60,440 bases of DNA, from assembly GCA_948440265.1 (NCBI GenBank), contig CAOJOK010000010.1:1-60440 (forward strand). The letters run 5' to 3'. Of the stretch, positions 50,595 to 59,476 are shown one piece after another. The DNA is from an uncultured Clostridia bacterium (lineage in GTDB: Bacteria > Bacillota > Clostridia > Christensenellales > Pumilibacteraceae). Position 1 is the stretch's first letter. Each line of letters opens with the position of its first letter. The notes beneath the pieces are model-generated. The model was not told where the DNA came from and made no database searches. It was given only the letters and a program-made list of their open reading frames with translations. A program made the translations under genes and the position numbers.

Positions 50595-52235
50595 TTATTC
50601 GGTTTTACCCGTTTCGCCGTCTGCCGACGCGCTTTCGCTCTCGCCCGCTTCGACGCTTTCCGCCGTGGTTTCCGACGCGTCCGCTTCGCCGCCGCCCGAA
50701 GAAGCCCCTGCCTTTGCGGCTTCGCGCTTCGCATCGATTTCGGCAAATTTCTGCTTGAACACTATGGACAGCGTGAGCATTGCGCCTGCCGCCACGGTAA
50801 GGAACGTGAACACGCCTATGAACGCGTACAGGGTCGCCTGCCACCAAGGGGTTACGTTTATGACTATCGAGTTACGCGATATACCGTTGAACGTATGCGT
50901 GCGCGCCACGTTGTAGATTATTATTTTCGCGGACTCTCTCAACTTCCAAGCGAAGTCGGCGTCGTTGTCCCAGCCCTTGAAGTAGGTTTCGGGTTTACCG
51001 TTGCCGTCGAAAGAGTTGGTGCCTGCGAATATCGCGTCGGGTTTGGACATAACGTCGGACTCTATCCAGTCGGTTATGTTGATACCGTCCCAGCCCCATT
51101 CTTTTCTCAAAATGTCGGTCTGCAATTCCTTGCTCATACCGTTCCAGGTGGTGCCCACTCTCGTGAACGAGTTCATCGTCGCGCTGGCTTCTCCGTCCGT
51201 GAAGATTATTTCGAACGCGCGAAGATAGATTTCGCGGGAAGCCTGTTCGTTGCTCCAAATACCGCAGTGGTGGCGGTTGGTCTCCGAGTCGTTGAACGCA
51301 AAGTGCTTGACATAGGCAAGGCAGCCCTTGCTCTCTATACCCTTACACTGCGCCGCGCCGATTATTCCCGAAAGCACCGCGTCTTCCGAATAATACTCCC
51401 AGTTTCTTCCGCCGAAAGGAGTGCGGTGGATATTTCCGCCCGGTCCGTATATTCCGTTATATCCGAGATAGAGCATATCTTCGCTCATATGCTGTCCGAC
51501 CTGCTCCACTATTTCCGTGTTGAACGTCGAAGCAAGGACGGGCGCATTGGGATATGCTATATAAGTCCAGTCTTTTACATCCTGATTGGGAATCTGCCAG
51601 TTGGATTCCGAACGCTTGGTTATGCCGACGGGTCCGTTTTCCTGACGGCTGGCAGGCAGAGCAATGCTCGTCGCGCCCACAAGCTGGTGATATGCGTTGG
51701 CGCAGATATTCGCCTGCTCGTACCAGGTCATCTGGTCGAGAAGCTGATTCCACTTCGCTTCCCATTCTTCCGACCAATTTTCGTCGTACTCGTTGAGCGG
51801 CGCATCTATGAAGTCGAACACAACCAAGTCGCCGTTTTCGACGTCGGGTTTGCCGTCCTTGGCTCCGCTGACGAATTTTCCGTAAGTCGGCATAGGCTTA
51901 TCCGCCGTCGCCGCTTTCGGGGAAACGAACGATATAGCCAAATCGTTTTTCATCTTGTCGGTTATCGTAATCTTCGCAGGCGTCGGATAGGTTCCGTCCC
52001 AATCCTTTCTCGAAAGATAGGTTACGGAATTGTCGCCCCTGCCTTCGTATTTGTTTATATCTCCGCAATCGAGCTTGTTATAAACTTTCTCGCCCGTCTG
52101 CCTGGATACGGCATACGTCGTCGCGTCGCGCTCCAACGTCAGCTTTTTGACGAAGTCCGCGCCGAGCGAAACCTTTCTCGGCTCTCCGACCATTATTTTC
52201 TGTGCGGGGGGGGGGATTACCCGTGCGTGCGGCAA
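50595..52235 (-). CDS. GH3 paralogue 3, catalytic half (out of frame with its 5' half)
   Basis: Holds the GH3 catalytic barrel and C-terminal anchor: GPGGNIHRTPFGGRNWEYYSE region, AYVKHFAFNDSETNRHH, GWDGINITDWIESD with the nucleophile Asp, and a membrane helix (LYAFIGVFTFLTVAAGAML) before an acidic Ser/Glu/Ala tail. In the given sequence this frame is separated from the 5' half by a C10 run (52206-52215); with nine C the two join as ...TGNPPPAQKIMVG... into one 1083-residue protein like the other GH3 paralogues. A separate start at the TTG near 52235 has no ribosome binding site, so alone it is probably not translated. Confidence 0.85.
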   Translation of the reverse strand: MPHARVIPPPAQKIMVGEPRKVSLGADFVKKLTLERDATTYAVSRQTGEKVYNKLDCGDINKYEGRGDNSVTYLSRKDWDGTYPTPAKITITDKMKNDLAISFVSPKAATADKPMPTYGKFVSGAKDGKPDVENGDLVVFDFIDAPLNEYDENWSEEWEAKWNQLLDQMTWYEQANICANAYHQLVGATSIALPASRQENGPVGITKRSESNWQIPNQDVKDWTYIAYPNAPVLASTFNTEIVEQVGQHMSEDMLYLGYNGIYGPGGNIHRTPFGGRNWEYYSEDAVLSGIIGAAQCKGIESKGCLAYVKHFAFNDSETNRHHCGIWSNEQASREIYLRAFEIIFTDGEASATMNSFTRVGTTWNGMSKELQTDILRKEWGWDGINITDWIESDVMSKPDAIFAGTNSFDGNGKPETYFKGWDNDADFAWKLRESAKIIIYNVARTHTFNGISRNSIVINVTPWWQATLYAFIGVFTFLTVAAGAMLTLSIVFKQKFAEIDAKREAAKAGASSGGGEADASETTAESVEAGESESASADGETGKTE

Positions 52236-53847
52236 TCACATTGTTTGCCGCGACGTGAGAGTCCGTCGCCACCGTCAGATAATAGTCGCCTGCTTCGACG
52301 ACGTATCTTCCGAACGTGCCGTCGCCGTTGTCGAACGTCGCGTCGTACGTCTTGAAATAATCTTCGGGAATGTTTACCTTAACCGTTTCGCGTCCGTTTG
52401 CCGGAAGTTTCGCCGTCTTACCGAAGCCGACGAGTTCCACTGCGGACACTTCAATGTTGTTCTGTTTGTCGTGGTCGGTGTACGGCTTGGAAAGGTATAC
52501 CTGCACAACTTCCTTTGCCGCCGTCGAACCCGTATTTTTCACGTCGACGCTTACGACATACTGTTTATTTTCCTTGTCGTACTCGACGTTGAAGCTGCTG
52601 TAAGAAAATTCCGAATAGCTTGCGCCGTAACCGAACGGGAAAGCAACTTCGCTGTCATAGCTCCAAGCCCCTTCCGAATGTTTCGCGCCTTTTTCCGTAA
52701 GCGCGCCCGTTTCCGTCGGGTTTATGATACCGTCGGTATAGCGGGTTTCGTAGTATTTATATCCCACATATATGCCTTCCTGATAGACCATATAGGAATT
52801 GTACCAAGCACTGCTATTGCTGTAATTTTCATAGGCGAATATGTCGTCGTTTTCCGTAGCGGGCTGTGAGAACACGTCGTATGCAAGCGTGTCGGACAGT
52901 CTGCCCGAAGGACTTTCGTTGCCGACAAGCAGTTCCGCAACCGCGTTTACGCCCGTCGTTCCGCCCTGTCCGCACCACAGTGCGGCGTCCAGATTCTCGA
53001 TGTAAGGCTCGAAGTCCTGCATCTGAATTACGTTGCCCGTGTTAAACACGACTACCGCACGCTTGAACGTGCCGTTCTTGCGGTATTCGCACACGTTCTG
53101 CAGCATATCTTTTTCTTCCTGCGTGAGCGCAAGGTATCCGCCGTCTTCCGTGGCGGTTTCCTGACTGAAATGCAAGTCGCCGTTCTCGCCGCCCGTGCGC
53201 GAAATAATTATTATCGCGGCGTCGCCGTAGCTTGCGAAAGAACTTGTCACTCCCGCCTTTGTATATTCGCTCCAGGGCACTTCGTGAAGATACCACTGTT
53301 TTCTCGTCGAGCCCCAGCCCGTGTCGCGCGTATAGCGCGAGCCGCCGCCGATTTCATAGAAACGCCACAAATCGGTGTTGACGGAATAATGTCTTTCCAT
53401 AGCCGATTTAAGCGTGGTCTTGGCTTTCTTGCCGTTCTGCGTCACCGTGTCGATATGTCCGGAACCCGTGCCCGATTCTATATAGTCCACCGACGAGTGG
53501 CTGAACAGCGAAACGGCGCTGTCTTTGGCGATGGGCAATGCTTTCTGCCCTGCGCTTATTTCCTTGTTCCACAGAAGGACTGCGCCTTCCGCCGCCGCCT
53601 TACGCGTCATAATCTTGTCTTCTATGAACAGACCGCTTCCGTTGGTGTCCGCCCAATCGGACTCGAAACGCATCTGTTCGGTCGTGCCTATCGTCTTGGT
53701 CGTGCTTGTGCCGAAAATCATATTGATTGCCGCAGAGCCGTATGTAACGGCAATATGCGTGCCGACAATGAACACAATCATAAGGACGGCAAAAACGGAC
53801 GTCAAAATCGTCCACAGCTTGAAATTGAACAATTTTTTCAGTTTCAT
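52078..53847 (-). CDS. GH3 paralogue 3, N-terminal half (ends early after a C10 frameshift)
   Basis: From the ATG at 53847 (MKLKKLFNFKLW) it encodes a membrane helix (TILTSVFAVLMIVFIVGTHIA), the GH3 C-terminal alpha/beta domain (VLLWNKEISAGQKALPI; NESPSGRLSDTLAYD) and the fibronectin-III-like domain (KEVVQVYLSKPY). About residue 544 it enters the C10 run and is read on as PPPRTENNGRRAEKG to a stop 45 codons later, losing the catalytic barrel. A 12-codon ORF overlaps its start. The upstream neighbour is an AgrC/AgrA-like two-component system. Confidence 0.85.
   Translation of the reverse strand: MKLKKLFNFKLWTILTSVFAVLMIVFIVGTHIAVTYGSAAINMIFGTSTTKTIGTTEQMRFESDWADTNGSGLFIEDKIMTRKAAAEGAVLLWNKEISAGQKALPIAKDSAVSLFSHSSVDYIESGTGSGHIDTVTQNGKKAKTTLKSAMERHYSVNTDLWRFYEIGGGSRYTRDTGWGSTRKQWYLHEVPWSEYTKAGVTSSFASYGDAAIIIISRTGGENGDLHFSQETATEDGGYLALTQEEKDMLQNVCEYRKNGTFKRAVVVFNTGNVIQMQDFEPYIENLDAALWCGQGGTTGVNAVAELLVGNESPSGRLSDTLAYDVFSQPATENDDIFAYENYSNSSAWYNSYMVYQEGIYVGYKYYETRYTDGIINPTETGALTEKGAKHSEGAWSYDSEVAFPFGYGASYSEFSYSSFNVEYDKENKQYVVSVDVKNTGSTAAKEVVQVYLSKPYTDHDKQNNIEVSAVELVGFGKTAKLPANGRETVKVNIPEDYFKTYDATFDNGDGTFGRYVVEAGDYYLTVATDSHVAANNVIAARTGNPPPRTENNGRRAEKGFARRGLRQKADVGARRDDVCRIQADGRESL
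52206..52215 (-). repeat. C10 homopolymer inside the third GH3 gene
   Basis: Ten G on the plus strand, C10 in the coding strand. Ten gives the frame of the truncated protein, nine gives the full-length frame. Confidence 0.9.
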
Positions 53848-53882
53848 TGCTCCGCCCCCTTTACCTTTTTCCGATACCTCAT
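53844..53882 (-). CDS. 12-residue leader ORF coupled to the third GH3 gene
   Basis: Encodes MRYRKKVKGAEQ. The only strong ribosome binding site in the leader, AAGGAGG, stands six bases before this ATG, and its TGA overlaps the GH3 ATG at 53847. Translation of the GH3 gene is therefore probably coupled to this short frame. No sequence conservation could be checked. Confidence 0.5.
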   Translation of the reverse strand: MRYRKKVKGAEQ

Positions 53883-53932
53883 AAAATACCTCCTTAAATA
53901 ACATTTCTCCACTCCCTTTCGGGTGCAAAAAC

Positions 53933-53961
53933 ATTATAAATCGGCATTATGGGGTTGTCAA
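53933..53961 (-). promoter_or_regulatory. promoter of the third GH3 operon
   Basis: TTGACA (53956-53961), 17-bp spacer, TATAAT (53933-53938) on the minus strand: perfect consensus and no G run, in contrast to the other surface operons. Confidence 0.88.
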
Positions 53962-54009
53962 TACCACTTTACCAAATGAACGTCCAATCGACGTGTTTGA
54001 CATACGATT

Positions 54010-55386
54010 TTATAAATTGCGCCGCGACGGCTGTTTTTTCTCCGTTTTATCCGCTTTTACCGTATCTTTTGAAAGCGGAAAAGCAAAGTCCAGACTGAAA
54101 ATTCCGTCCTGCGTCGAAATGCTCATACAGCCGTTGTATTTTTTGGCTATATAGTCCATACTCTTGACGCCGAAGCCGTGATAGTCCTTGCTTTTCGAGG
54201 TGACGGGCAAGCCGTCTTCGAAGGCTATTTCGCCGTCGTAAAAGTTCTCCAAGTGTATGGACAGCGCGTCGTTTTCGGTGCGCACGTTCAGCGATATGCA
54301 CCGCTTGTCCTTATCTTCTATCTTACTGACGTGTTCGAAAGCGTTGGACAGCGCGTTGCCGAACAGCGAGTATATATCCATACCGTCCATAAACGCCAAA
54401 TCTTCTCCACTGACTACGCAGGTGAACGTGATTCGGTTCTGTTCGCACAGCAGGCTCTTTTCCGTCAAGATGACGTCCAAAATGTCGTTGCCCGTTTTGG
54501 CGACGGAGTCGTAGAACATCACGGAGTCTTCTATCTTCTTGATATACTGTTCGGACGCATTTTCGCGCAGAGCCTGTATCTGGTGCTTCAAGTCGTGGCA
54601 CTTGACGTTTATAAGGTCTATATTTTCCTTGGTCATTCTGTACTGCTCTTTTTCTCTGCGCATAAGCTCTTTCATAACCTGCAATTCGTTTTTGGCTTTG
54701 TCCTTGTCGGTTATGTCGAACAAAAATACGAGAATGAACGAGCAGTTCAATATCGCCGCCGCCGATTCGGCTATCATAGTCATAACGTCGCGCTCTGCAT
54801 TATCTTTCGTGAACCGCGAAATGAATATGCAGACGAATATGACAATCAGAAACAGAAACACTTTTCCGCGCAGGTCCTTGATTTCGTCGGGCGCACTGCG
54901 CTTTCTTATAAACAGAAAGTATACCGCCGAATATATGGCGGCGCAGCACAGCACTTCGGCGAGAAAGCCGACGTATATGTGCGCGTCGAAAAATGCCCCC
55001 ACAGGCGGAATTATTCCTATAAGCGAGAACACGTTATACGCGATATGCTGCATTGCGTATCCGCCCGCGCAATAGAACAGCACCGTCCAGATTGAACCTT
55101 TGAAGCTGTATTTGAACGCCGCAACTGTCAGCGCGAACACGACGACGTAATATACAAACTTGAACACGGAGTCGTAAAAATCGTTCACGCCGTTGTAATC
55201 GAACTCCTTGCCCGTGAATATGCCGTATATAGCCCATATCCACAGCGCAATCACTATGCAGACCAGCGACGAACCTATAAAGCGCACCCAAAAGAAATCT
55301 CTGCGCTGTAAAAAAGCCGAGATTATGAACTCCGCGACGAGCAGTTCCACGACCATAAGCCCGAAGGCGAGCAAAGACTGTATCAT
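54010..55386 (-). CDS. AgrC-like sensor histidine kinase (GHKL)
   Basis: A 458-residue membrane sensor: about six helices (residues 5-190), a coiled coil (about 225-260), a phosphoacceptor region KCHDLKHQIQALRE with His264, and a GHKL ATPase domain (FGNALSNAFEHVSK; YHGFGVKSMDYIAKKYNG). This layout is that of AgrC/ComD/VirS-type kinases, which often sense peptides. ATG at 55386 overlaps the regulator stop codon as ATGA. No AgrB or AgrD is next to it. Its position directly above the third GH3 operon makes that a candidate target. Confidence 0.9.
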   Translation of the reverse strand: MIQSLLAFGLMVVELLVAEFIISAFLQRRDFFWVRFIGSSLVCIVIALWIWAIYGIFTGKEFDYNGVNDFYDSVFKFVYYVVVFALTVAAFKYSFKGSIWTVLFYCAGGYAMQHIAYNVFSLIGIIPPVGAFFDAHIYVGFLAEVLCCAAIYSAVYFLFIRKRSAPDEIKDLRGKVFLFLIVIFVCIFISRFTKDNAERDVMTMIAESAAAILNCSFILVFLFDITDKDKAKNELQVMKELMRREKEQYRMTKENIDLINVKCHDLKHQIQALRENASEQYIKKIEDSVMFYDSVAKTGNDILDVILTEKSLLCEQNRITFTCVVSGEDLAFMDGMDIYSLFGNALSNAFEHVSKIEDKDKRCISLNVRTENDALSIHLENFYDGEIAFEDGLPVTSKSKDYHGFGVKSMDYIAKKYNGCMSISTQDGIFSLDFAFPLSKDTVKADKTEKKQPSRRNL

Positions 55387-56105
55387 ACGCTGCCCCCGAC
55401 GTACTTTGCAAACTCCGTCATAAACGACTGCTTGCGCGAGCGGCTTATGTGAAGCTCCTGACCTTCCACTTCGACATATTCTCCGCGCATTACGCCCGCA
55501 TACTTCAAGTTCACGAGATAGCCCGAATTGCACCGCACGAAATAATACGGCGCCAATTTTTTCTCCCAATCGCCCAGCGTACTGCCCGTCACGCGGATTT
55601 CCTTTCCGCCCGTCATATGAAACAGCAGGCTGTGATTGCAGGACTCGACGTACACTATATCGAAAATCTTGACCTTATGGCTCTCGAAACGGGTGGTCAG
55701 CGTCAGAAATGCATCGCTGGACTTATGCGCCAGCTTTTTCATTATTCTGCGGAACTTCATAAAAAAGTTGCCGTAACTCAACGGTTTCAATATGAAATCG
55801 TACGCCTGCACTTCATAGCTTTCCACGGCGTACTGCGCCATATTCGTGACGAAAACAATCAGCACGTCTTCGCTCTTTTTGCGGATTTCGCGCGCCGCTT
55901 CCATTCCCGTCATACCGCCCATTTGGATATCGAGAAAAATCACTTCGTAAGAATCGAACTTTTGCAGGAATGTTTCGGCATCGGAAAAAGTCGCAATTTC
56001 GAACTCGTCCGAAAGCGCGTTTTCCTGTTTGAACCGCTCTATCATTGCTTTCAATTCTGCGGCGGCTGCGGACTCATCTTCCACAATTGCCATTCTGTAA
56101 AGCAT
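55383..56105 (-). CDS. LytTR family response regulator (AgrA-like)
   Basis: A 240-residue regulator: receiver domain with acidic pocket (IVEDES), phosphorylated Asp59 in VIFLDIQMGG and a conserved Lys in FILKPLSY, then a LytTR DNA-binding domain (about 135-240) with VYVESCNHSLLFH and GEYVEVEGQELHISRSRKQ. LytTR proteins bind paired 9-bp direct repeats near promoters of surface or virulence genes. AGGAGG precedes the ATG; 42 bases separate it from gltX, which may be co-transcribed. Confidence 0.94.
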   Translation of the reverse strand: MLYRMAIVEDESAAAAELKAMIERFKQENALSDEFEIATFSDAETFLQKFDSYEVIFLDIQMGGMTGMEAAREIRKKSEDVLIVFVTNMAQYAVESYEVQAYDFILKPLSYGNFFMKFRRIMKKLAHKSSDAFLTLTTRFESHKVKIFDIVYVESCNHSLLFHMTGGKEIRVTGSTLGDWEKKLAPYYFVRCNSGYLVNLKYAGVMRGEYVEVEGQELHISRSRKQSFMTEFAKYVGGSV

Positions 56106-56147
56106 TTTTCCTCCTTTTGCGGATATGATTAAGTTTTCGTCAACCTA

Positions 56148-57560
56148 TCATTCCGACAGTCTTTTTTCACACTGCGAGAGTCTTTTTATACATTCGTCTT
56201 TGCCCAAAAGCCGCGCCATTTCCGACGCTCCGCCCGGAGTGACCGCCGCGCCCGTTATGCCGATACGGAATATCCAAAGCACCTGCCCTTTCTTATATCC
56301 GCCGTCTTCGGCAATTTTTTCCAGCGCCGCAGACAGGTCGTCCGCTTTCACCGCTTCTTTCAAGGACGGTATCATTTTAAGCGCAAGCGCTCTGTCCGTC
56401 TTCCACTTCTTATTCACGAACTGTTCCAAGTCGAAGTCGTCGAACTTCGTCAGAAACTCGGTCAGTCTGCCGACGTCGGTCAGCACTTCGCACCGAGAGT
56501 GCAAAAGCGACGACAAAAAACGCAGGTCATAGCCCTTGAGATATTTCACCTCTTTATAAAAAGGCAGAGCCATTTCGTGGAACTTGTCTTCGTCGAGCTC
56601 TCTTATATACAGCGAGTTCAGCCACTTCATTTTATTTTCGTCGAACACGGACGGGGATTTGGACAGTCCGTCCAAGTCGAAAGCCGCTTCCAGCTCCTTA
56701 AGCGTGAATTTTTCCGTGTCGTCCTTACTGCTCCAACCGAGCAGGGCTATATAGTTCACAATCGCTTCTTTGAGATAGCCTTTCTTTATGAAATCTTCAT
56801 AGCTTGCGTCGCCGTCGCGCTTGGACAGCTTATGGCGTTCGTCGCGCATAATGGGCTGCAGGTGAATATAATTCGGCAGTCTCCAACCGAATGCGCGGTA
56901 TAACAGGTTATATTTCGGGGTGGACGAAAGATATTCCACTCCGCGAATGACATAGTCTATATCCATAAGATAGTCGTCCACGACGTTGGCAAAGTTATAC
57001 GTCGGCATACCGTCCGACTTTATGAGCACGTTGTCTTCCAGCTCCTTATAGTCCACGGAAATCTCGCCGAACACAAGGTCGGTGTAAGTGTCCTTGCCGC
57101 TTTCGGGGATATTCTGCCGAATGACGTACGGTTCGCCTGCCGCTATACGGCGCTCGGCTTCTTCTCTCGGAATGTGCAGGCAGTGCTTGTCGTATTTGAC
57201 CGCTCCGTCCTTATGAATCTGCTCCAAACGCTCTTTCGTGCAGAAGCAGTAATATGCGTCGCCGCTGTCGATTAGCTGTTTCGCATACTTCATATATATA
57301 TCCTTTCTCTGCGACTGCATATACGGACCGTATGCGCCGCCGACGTCGGGACCTTCGTCATAATCGAGCCCTGCGTCTTTCAGCGTGCGGTATATTATAT
57401 CCACGGCTCCGTCCACATAGCGCCCCTGGTCGGTGTCTTCTATTCTCAATATGAACTTTCCGCCGCGTTTTTTGGCGAAAAGGTATGCGTACAATGCGGT
57501 GCGAAGTCCGCCTATGTGCAAGTAACCCGTGGGACTGGGTGCAAATCTCGTTCTGACCAT
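56148..57560 (-). CDS. gltX: glutamyl-tRNA synthetase
   Basis: Class I synthetase of 470 residues that charges tRNA-Glu (and in many Firmicutes also tRNA-Gln). The HIGH signature is PTGYLHIGGLR (residues 10-20), and the KMSKS-type signature is HKLSKRDGD. The C-terminal helical anticodon-binding domain is complete. AAAGGAG precedes the ATG. Confidence 0.97.
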   Translation of the reverse strand: MVRTRFAPSPTGYLHIGGLRTALYAYLFAKKRGGKFILRIEDTDQGRYVDGAVDIIYRTLKDAGLDYDEGPDVGGAYGPYMQSQRKDIYMKYAKQLIDSGDAYYCFCTKERLEQIHKDGAVKYDKHCLHIPREEAERRIAAGEPYVIRQNIPESGKDTYTDLVFGEISVDYKELEDNVLIKSDGMPTYNFANVVDDYLMDIDYVIRGVEYLSSTPKYNLLYRAFGWRLPNYIHLQPIMRDERHKLSKRDGDASYEDFIKKGYLKEAIVNYIALLGWSSKDDTEKFTLKELEAAFDLDGLSKSPSVFDENKMKWLNSLYIRELDEDKFHEMALPFYKEVKYLKGYDLRFLSSLLHSRCEVLTDVGRLTEFLTKFDDFDLEQFVNKKWKTDRALALKMIPSLKEAVKADDLSAALEKIAEDGGYKKGQVLWIFRIGITGAAVTPGGASEMARLLGKDECIKRLSQCEKRLSE

Positions 57561-57581
57561 AACTCTCCTTTACCGCAACGA

Positions 57582-57610
57582 TTGACAAAATCTCGGCGAT
57601 ATGGTAATAT
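57582..57610 (+). promoter_or_regulatory. promoter of the M20 dipeptidase gene
   Basis: TTGACA (57582-57587), 17-bp spacer, TAATAT (57605-57610), about 80 bases above the start codon and divergent from gltX. Confidence 0.75.
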
Positions 57611-57695
57611 ATTTACGTTTCGGGGAACACTCTCCCGATACGAAAATTATACATCAAAGCGTGGTTTTACGCAAGTAAAAGAAGGGTATAAAAAA

Positions 57696-59093
57696 ATGCT
57701 TGACGACCTTAAAGAAATAATAGCTATCGACAGCGTATATTCCGAGCCCGAAAAAAACGCGCCGTTCGGAAGAAAAGCGCGGCAGGCTCTCGACTGGTTT
57801 TTGAATAAGTCCAAGGCTTACGGCTTCAAGACGGGCGAGCTGGACGGATACTGCGGCTGGGCGGAAATCGGCAGCGGCAAGCGGCTTATAGGCGTGCTGT
57901 GTCATCTCGACGTCGTCCCCGCAGGCGACGGCTGGACATATCCGCCCTATTCTATGACGGTGGACGGCGGTAAGATTTACGGCAGGGGCGTTGCCGACGA
58001 CAAGGGCGCTTTGGTTGCCTGTATGCACGCTATGAAAAGTATTCTCGACAGCAAAGAGAAGCTGGACGGCAGGTTGCGCATAATAGTCGGCTGCAACGAG
58101 GAAAACGGTTCGGCGTGTATGAAATATTACGAAAAGCACGGCGAGATTCCGACGGCGTCCATAGTGCCCGACGCGGACTTTCCGATTATAAACAGCGAAA
58201 AGGGCATTATTTCCTATCTCGTCAAAATTCCGCTCGACGGCTTTTTCAAGAACAATATCGCGGCTTTAAACGGCGGCATAAAGAGCAATGTGGTTGCCGA
58301 CCGCGCAAGTATGACGATAAAGAAAAATTCCGCACTTTACGATTTTATCAAAAAGTCTGCGCCGCTCGACGAACGGTTATTCAAGTCTTCGCCGTTTGCG
58401 GAAGCCGTCATCACCGACGGTCACGATTTCAAGGACTTTGCGGTGCACGATACGGACGGCGGTCTTGTCATAGAAGCGACGGGCGTTGCCGGTCACGCTA
58501 TGGAACCCGAAAAGGGCGACAACGCCATCTGGAAGCTGTTCTGTTTGCTCGACGCGGTCAAAGACAAGTTCCCGTCGGAAGTGGTAAGCTCGGTGTTCGA
58601 AAATATCTGCTCGAATATGTGCTGTGAAAAAATAGGCTTCGGCTGTCAAGACGAGCAGTCGGGCGACACGACCTGCAATCTCGGTCTGGCATACCTAGAA
58701 AAAGGATATTTGAATATCGACCTGAATATCCGCATACCGATAAGCTGTGACAAGGATTCCATAGAAAAACTGCTTCTGCAAAAACTGCCGAGCGGCACGA
58801 AAGTAAACGAATATATGTATTCGCCCAATCTTTTCATCGACAAGAACGCGCCGCTTATCAAGACGCTTTTGAAGGTGTATGCCGACTGCACGGGCAACGA
58901 GACGTACTGTCTGCACACGGGCGGCGGCACATACGCAAAAGAGCTTCCCGGCGCGGTGGCATTCGGTCCCACCTTCCCCGACACTGTGACAAATCTGCAC
59001 AACATAGACGAGAATCTGCCCGTCACGGAGTTCGAGAAGCTGTTCGACATATACCGTGCGGCTATGCTGGCGCTCGACAAAGCCAAGTTGTAA
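57696..59093 (+). CDS. M20 family (PepV-like) metallodipeptidase
   Basis: Cytoplasmic zinc dipeptidase, 465 residues, from the ATG at 57696 (MLDDLKEIIAID) with GAAGGG upstream; the frame is open further but uninformative. Metal site: His in LCHLDVVPAGDGW, bridging Asp in GRGVADDKGA, catalytic Glu pair in CNEENGSAC, Asp in VPDADFPI and a late His in HTGGGTYAKELPGAVAFG. The inserted lid domain (about 180-380) is as large as in PepV. Probably degrades imported dipeptides. Confidence 0.94.
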   Translation: MLDDLKEIIAIDSVYSEPEKNAPFGRKARQALDWFLNKSKAYGFKTGELDGYCGWAEIGSGKRLIGVLCHLDVVPAGDGWTYPPYSMTVDGGKIYGRGVADDKGALVACMHAMKSILDSKEKLDGRLRIIVGCNEENGSACMKYYEKHGEIPTASIVPDADFPIINSEKGIISYLVKIPLDGFFKNNIAALNGGIKSNVVADRASMTIKKNSALYDFIKKSAPLDERLFKSSPFAEAVITDGHDFKDFAVHDTDGGLVIEATGVAGHAMEPEKGDNAIWKLFCLLDAVKDKFPSEVVSSVFENICSNMCCEKIGFGCQDEQSGDTTCNLGLAYLEKGYLNIDLNIRIPISCDKDSIEKLLLQKLPSGTKVNEYMYSPNLFIDKNAPLIKTLLKVYADCTGNETYCLHTGGGTYAKELPGAVAFGPTFPDTVTNLHNIDENLPVTEFEKLFDIYRAAMLALDKAKL

Positions 59094-59143
59094 TTAAAAC
59101 GGACTTTTTAACCCATATTAGAATATAAAGGAGATATTTCAAA

Positions 59144-59452
59144 ATGACTGAATTAAACGAAAACAGTTTTACCGAAGAAGTGGAAAACAGCCCCGTCCCC
59201 GTGCTCGTGGACTTCTGGGCGCCCTGGTGCGGACCCTGCCGCGCGCAGACCCCCATACTCGAAACTCTGGCGCAGGAAGTCGGAAGCTCGGTCAAGATTG
59301 CCAAAGTCAATGTGGACGAAGAAGAAAATCTTGCGCGCAAGTTCGGCGTTATGAGCATACCCACGCTTATCGTGTTCAAGGGCGGCAAGCCTGCGGCAAA
59401 AGCCGTCGGACTTCATTCTTTGAATGATTTGAAACGACTGATTGAAGCGTAA
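59144..59452 (+). CDS. trxA: thioredoxin
   Basis: Disulfide reductase of 102 residues with active site WCGPC (Cys29, Cys32) and the cis-Pro motif SIPTLIVFKGG. AAAGGAG lies nine bases before the ATG. It is 50 bases behind the dipeptidase gene and ends at a strong terminator. No thioredoxin reductase is nearby. Confidence 0.97.
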   Translation: MTELNENSFTEEVENSPVPVLVDFWAPWCGPCRAQTPILETLAQEVGSSVKIAKVNVDEEENLARKFGVMSIPTLIVFKGGKPAAKAVGLHSLNDLKRLIEA

Positions 59453-59476
59453 CATAAAACGGAAAAGAGTAAATTC

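Noticed and set aside
52078..52235. Programmed ribosomal frameshift at the C run of the third GH3 gene
   Set aside because: No slippery heptamer with a stimulatory hairpin was seen, and the G9 runs in the promoters favour DNA-level slippage. It is not fully excluded.
53847..54009. AgrD-like signal peptide gene next to the sensor kinase
   Set aside because: The 12-residue leader ORF lacks a Cys/Ser ring position and an amphipathic helix, and no AgrB protease is present; it fits translational coupling better.
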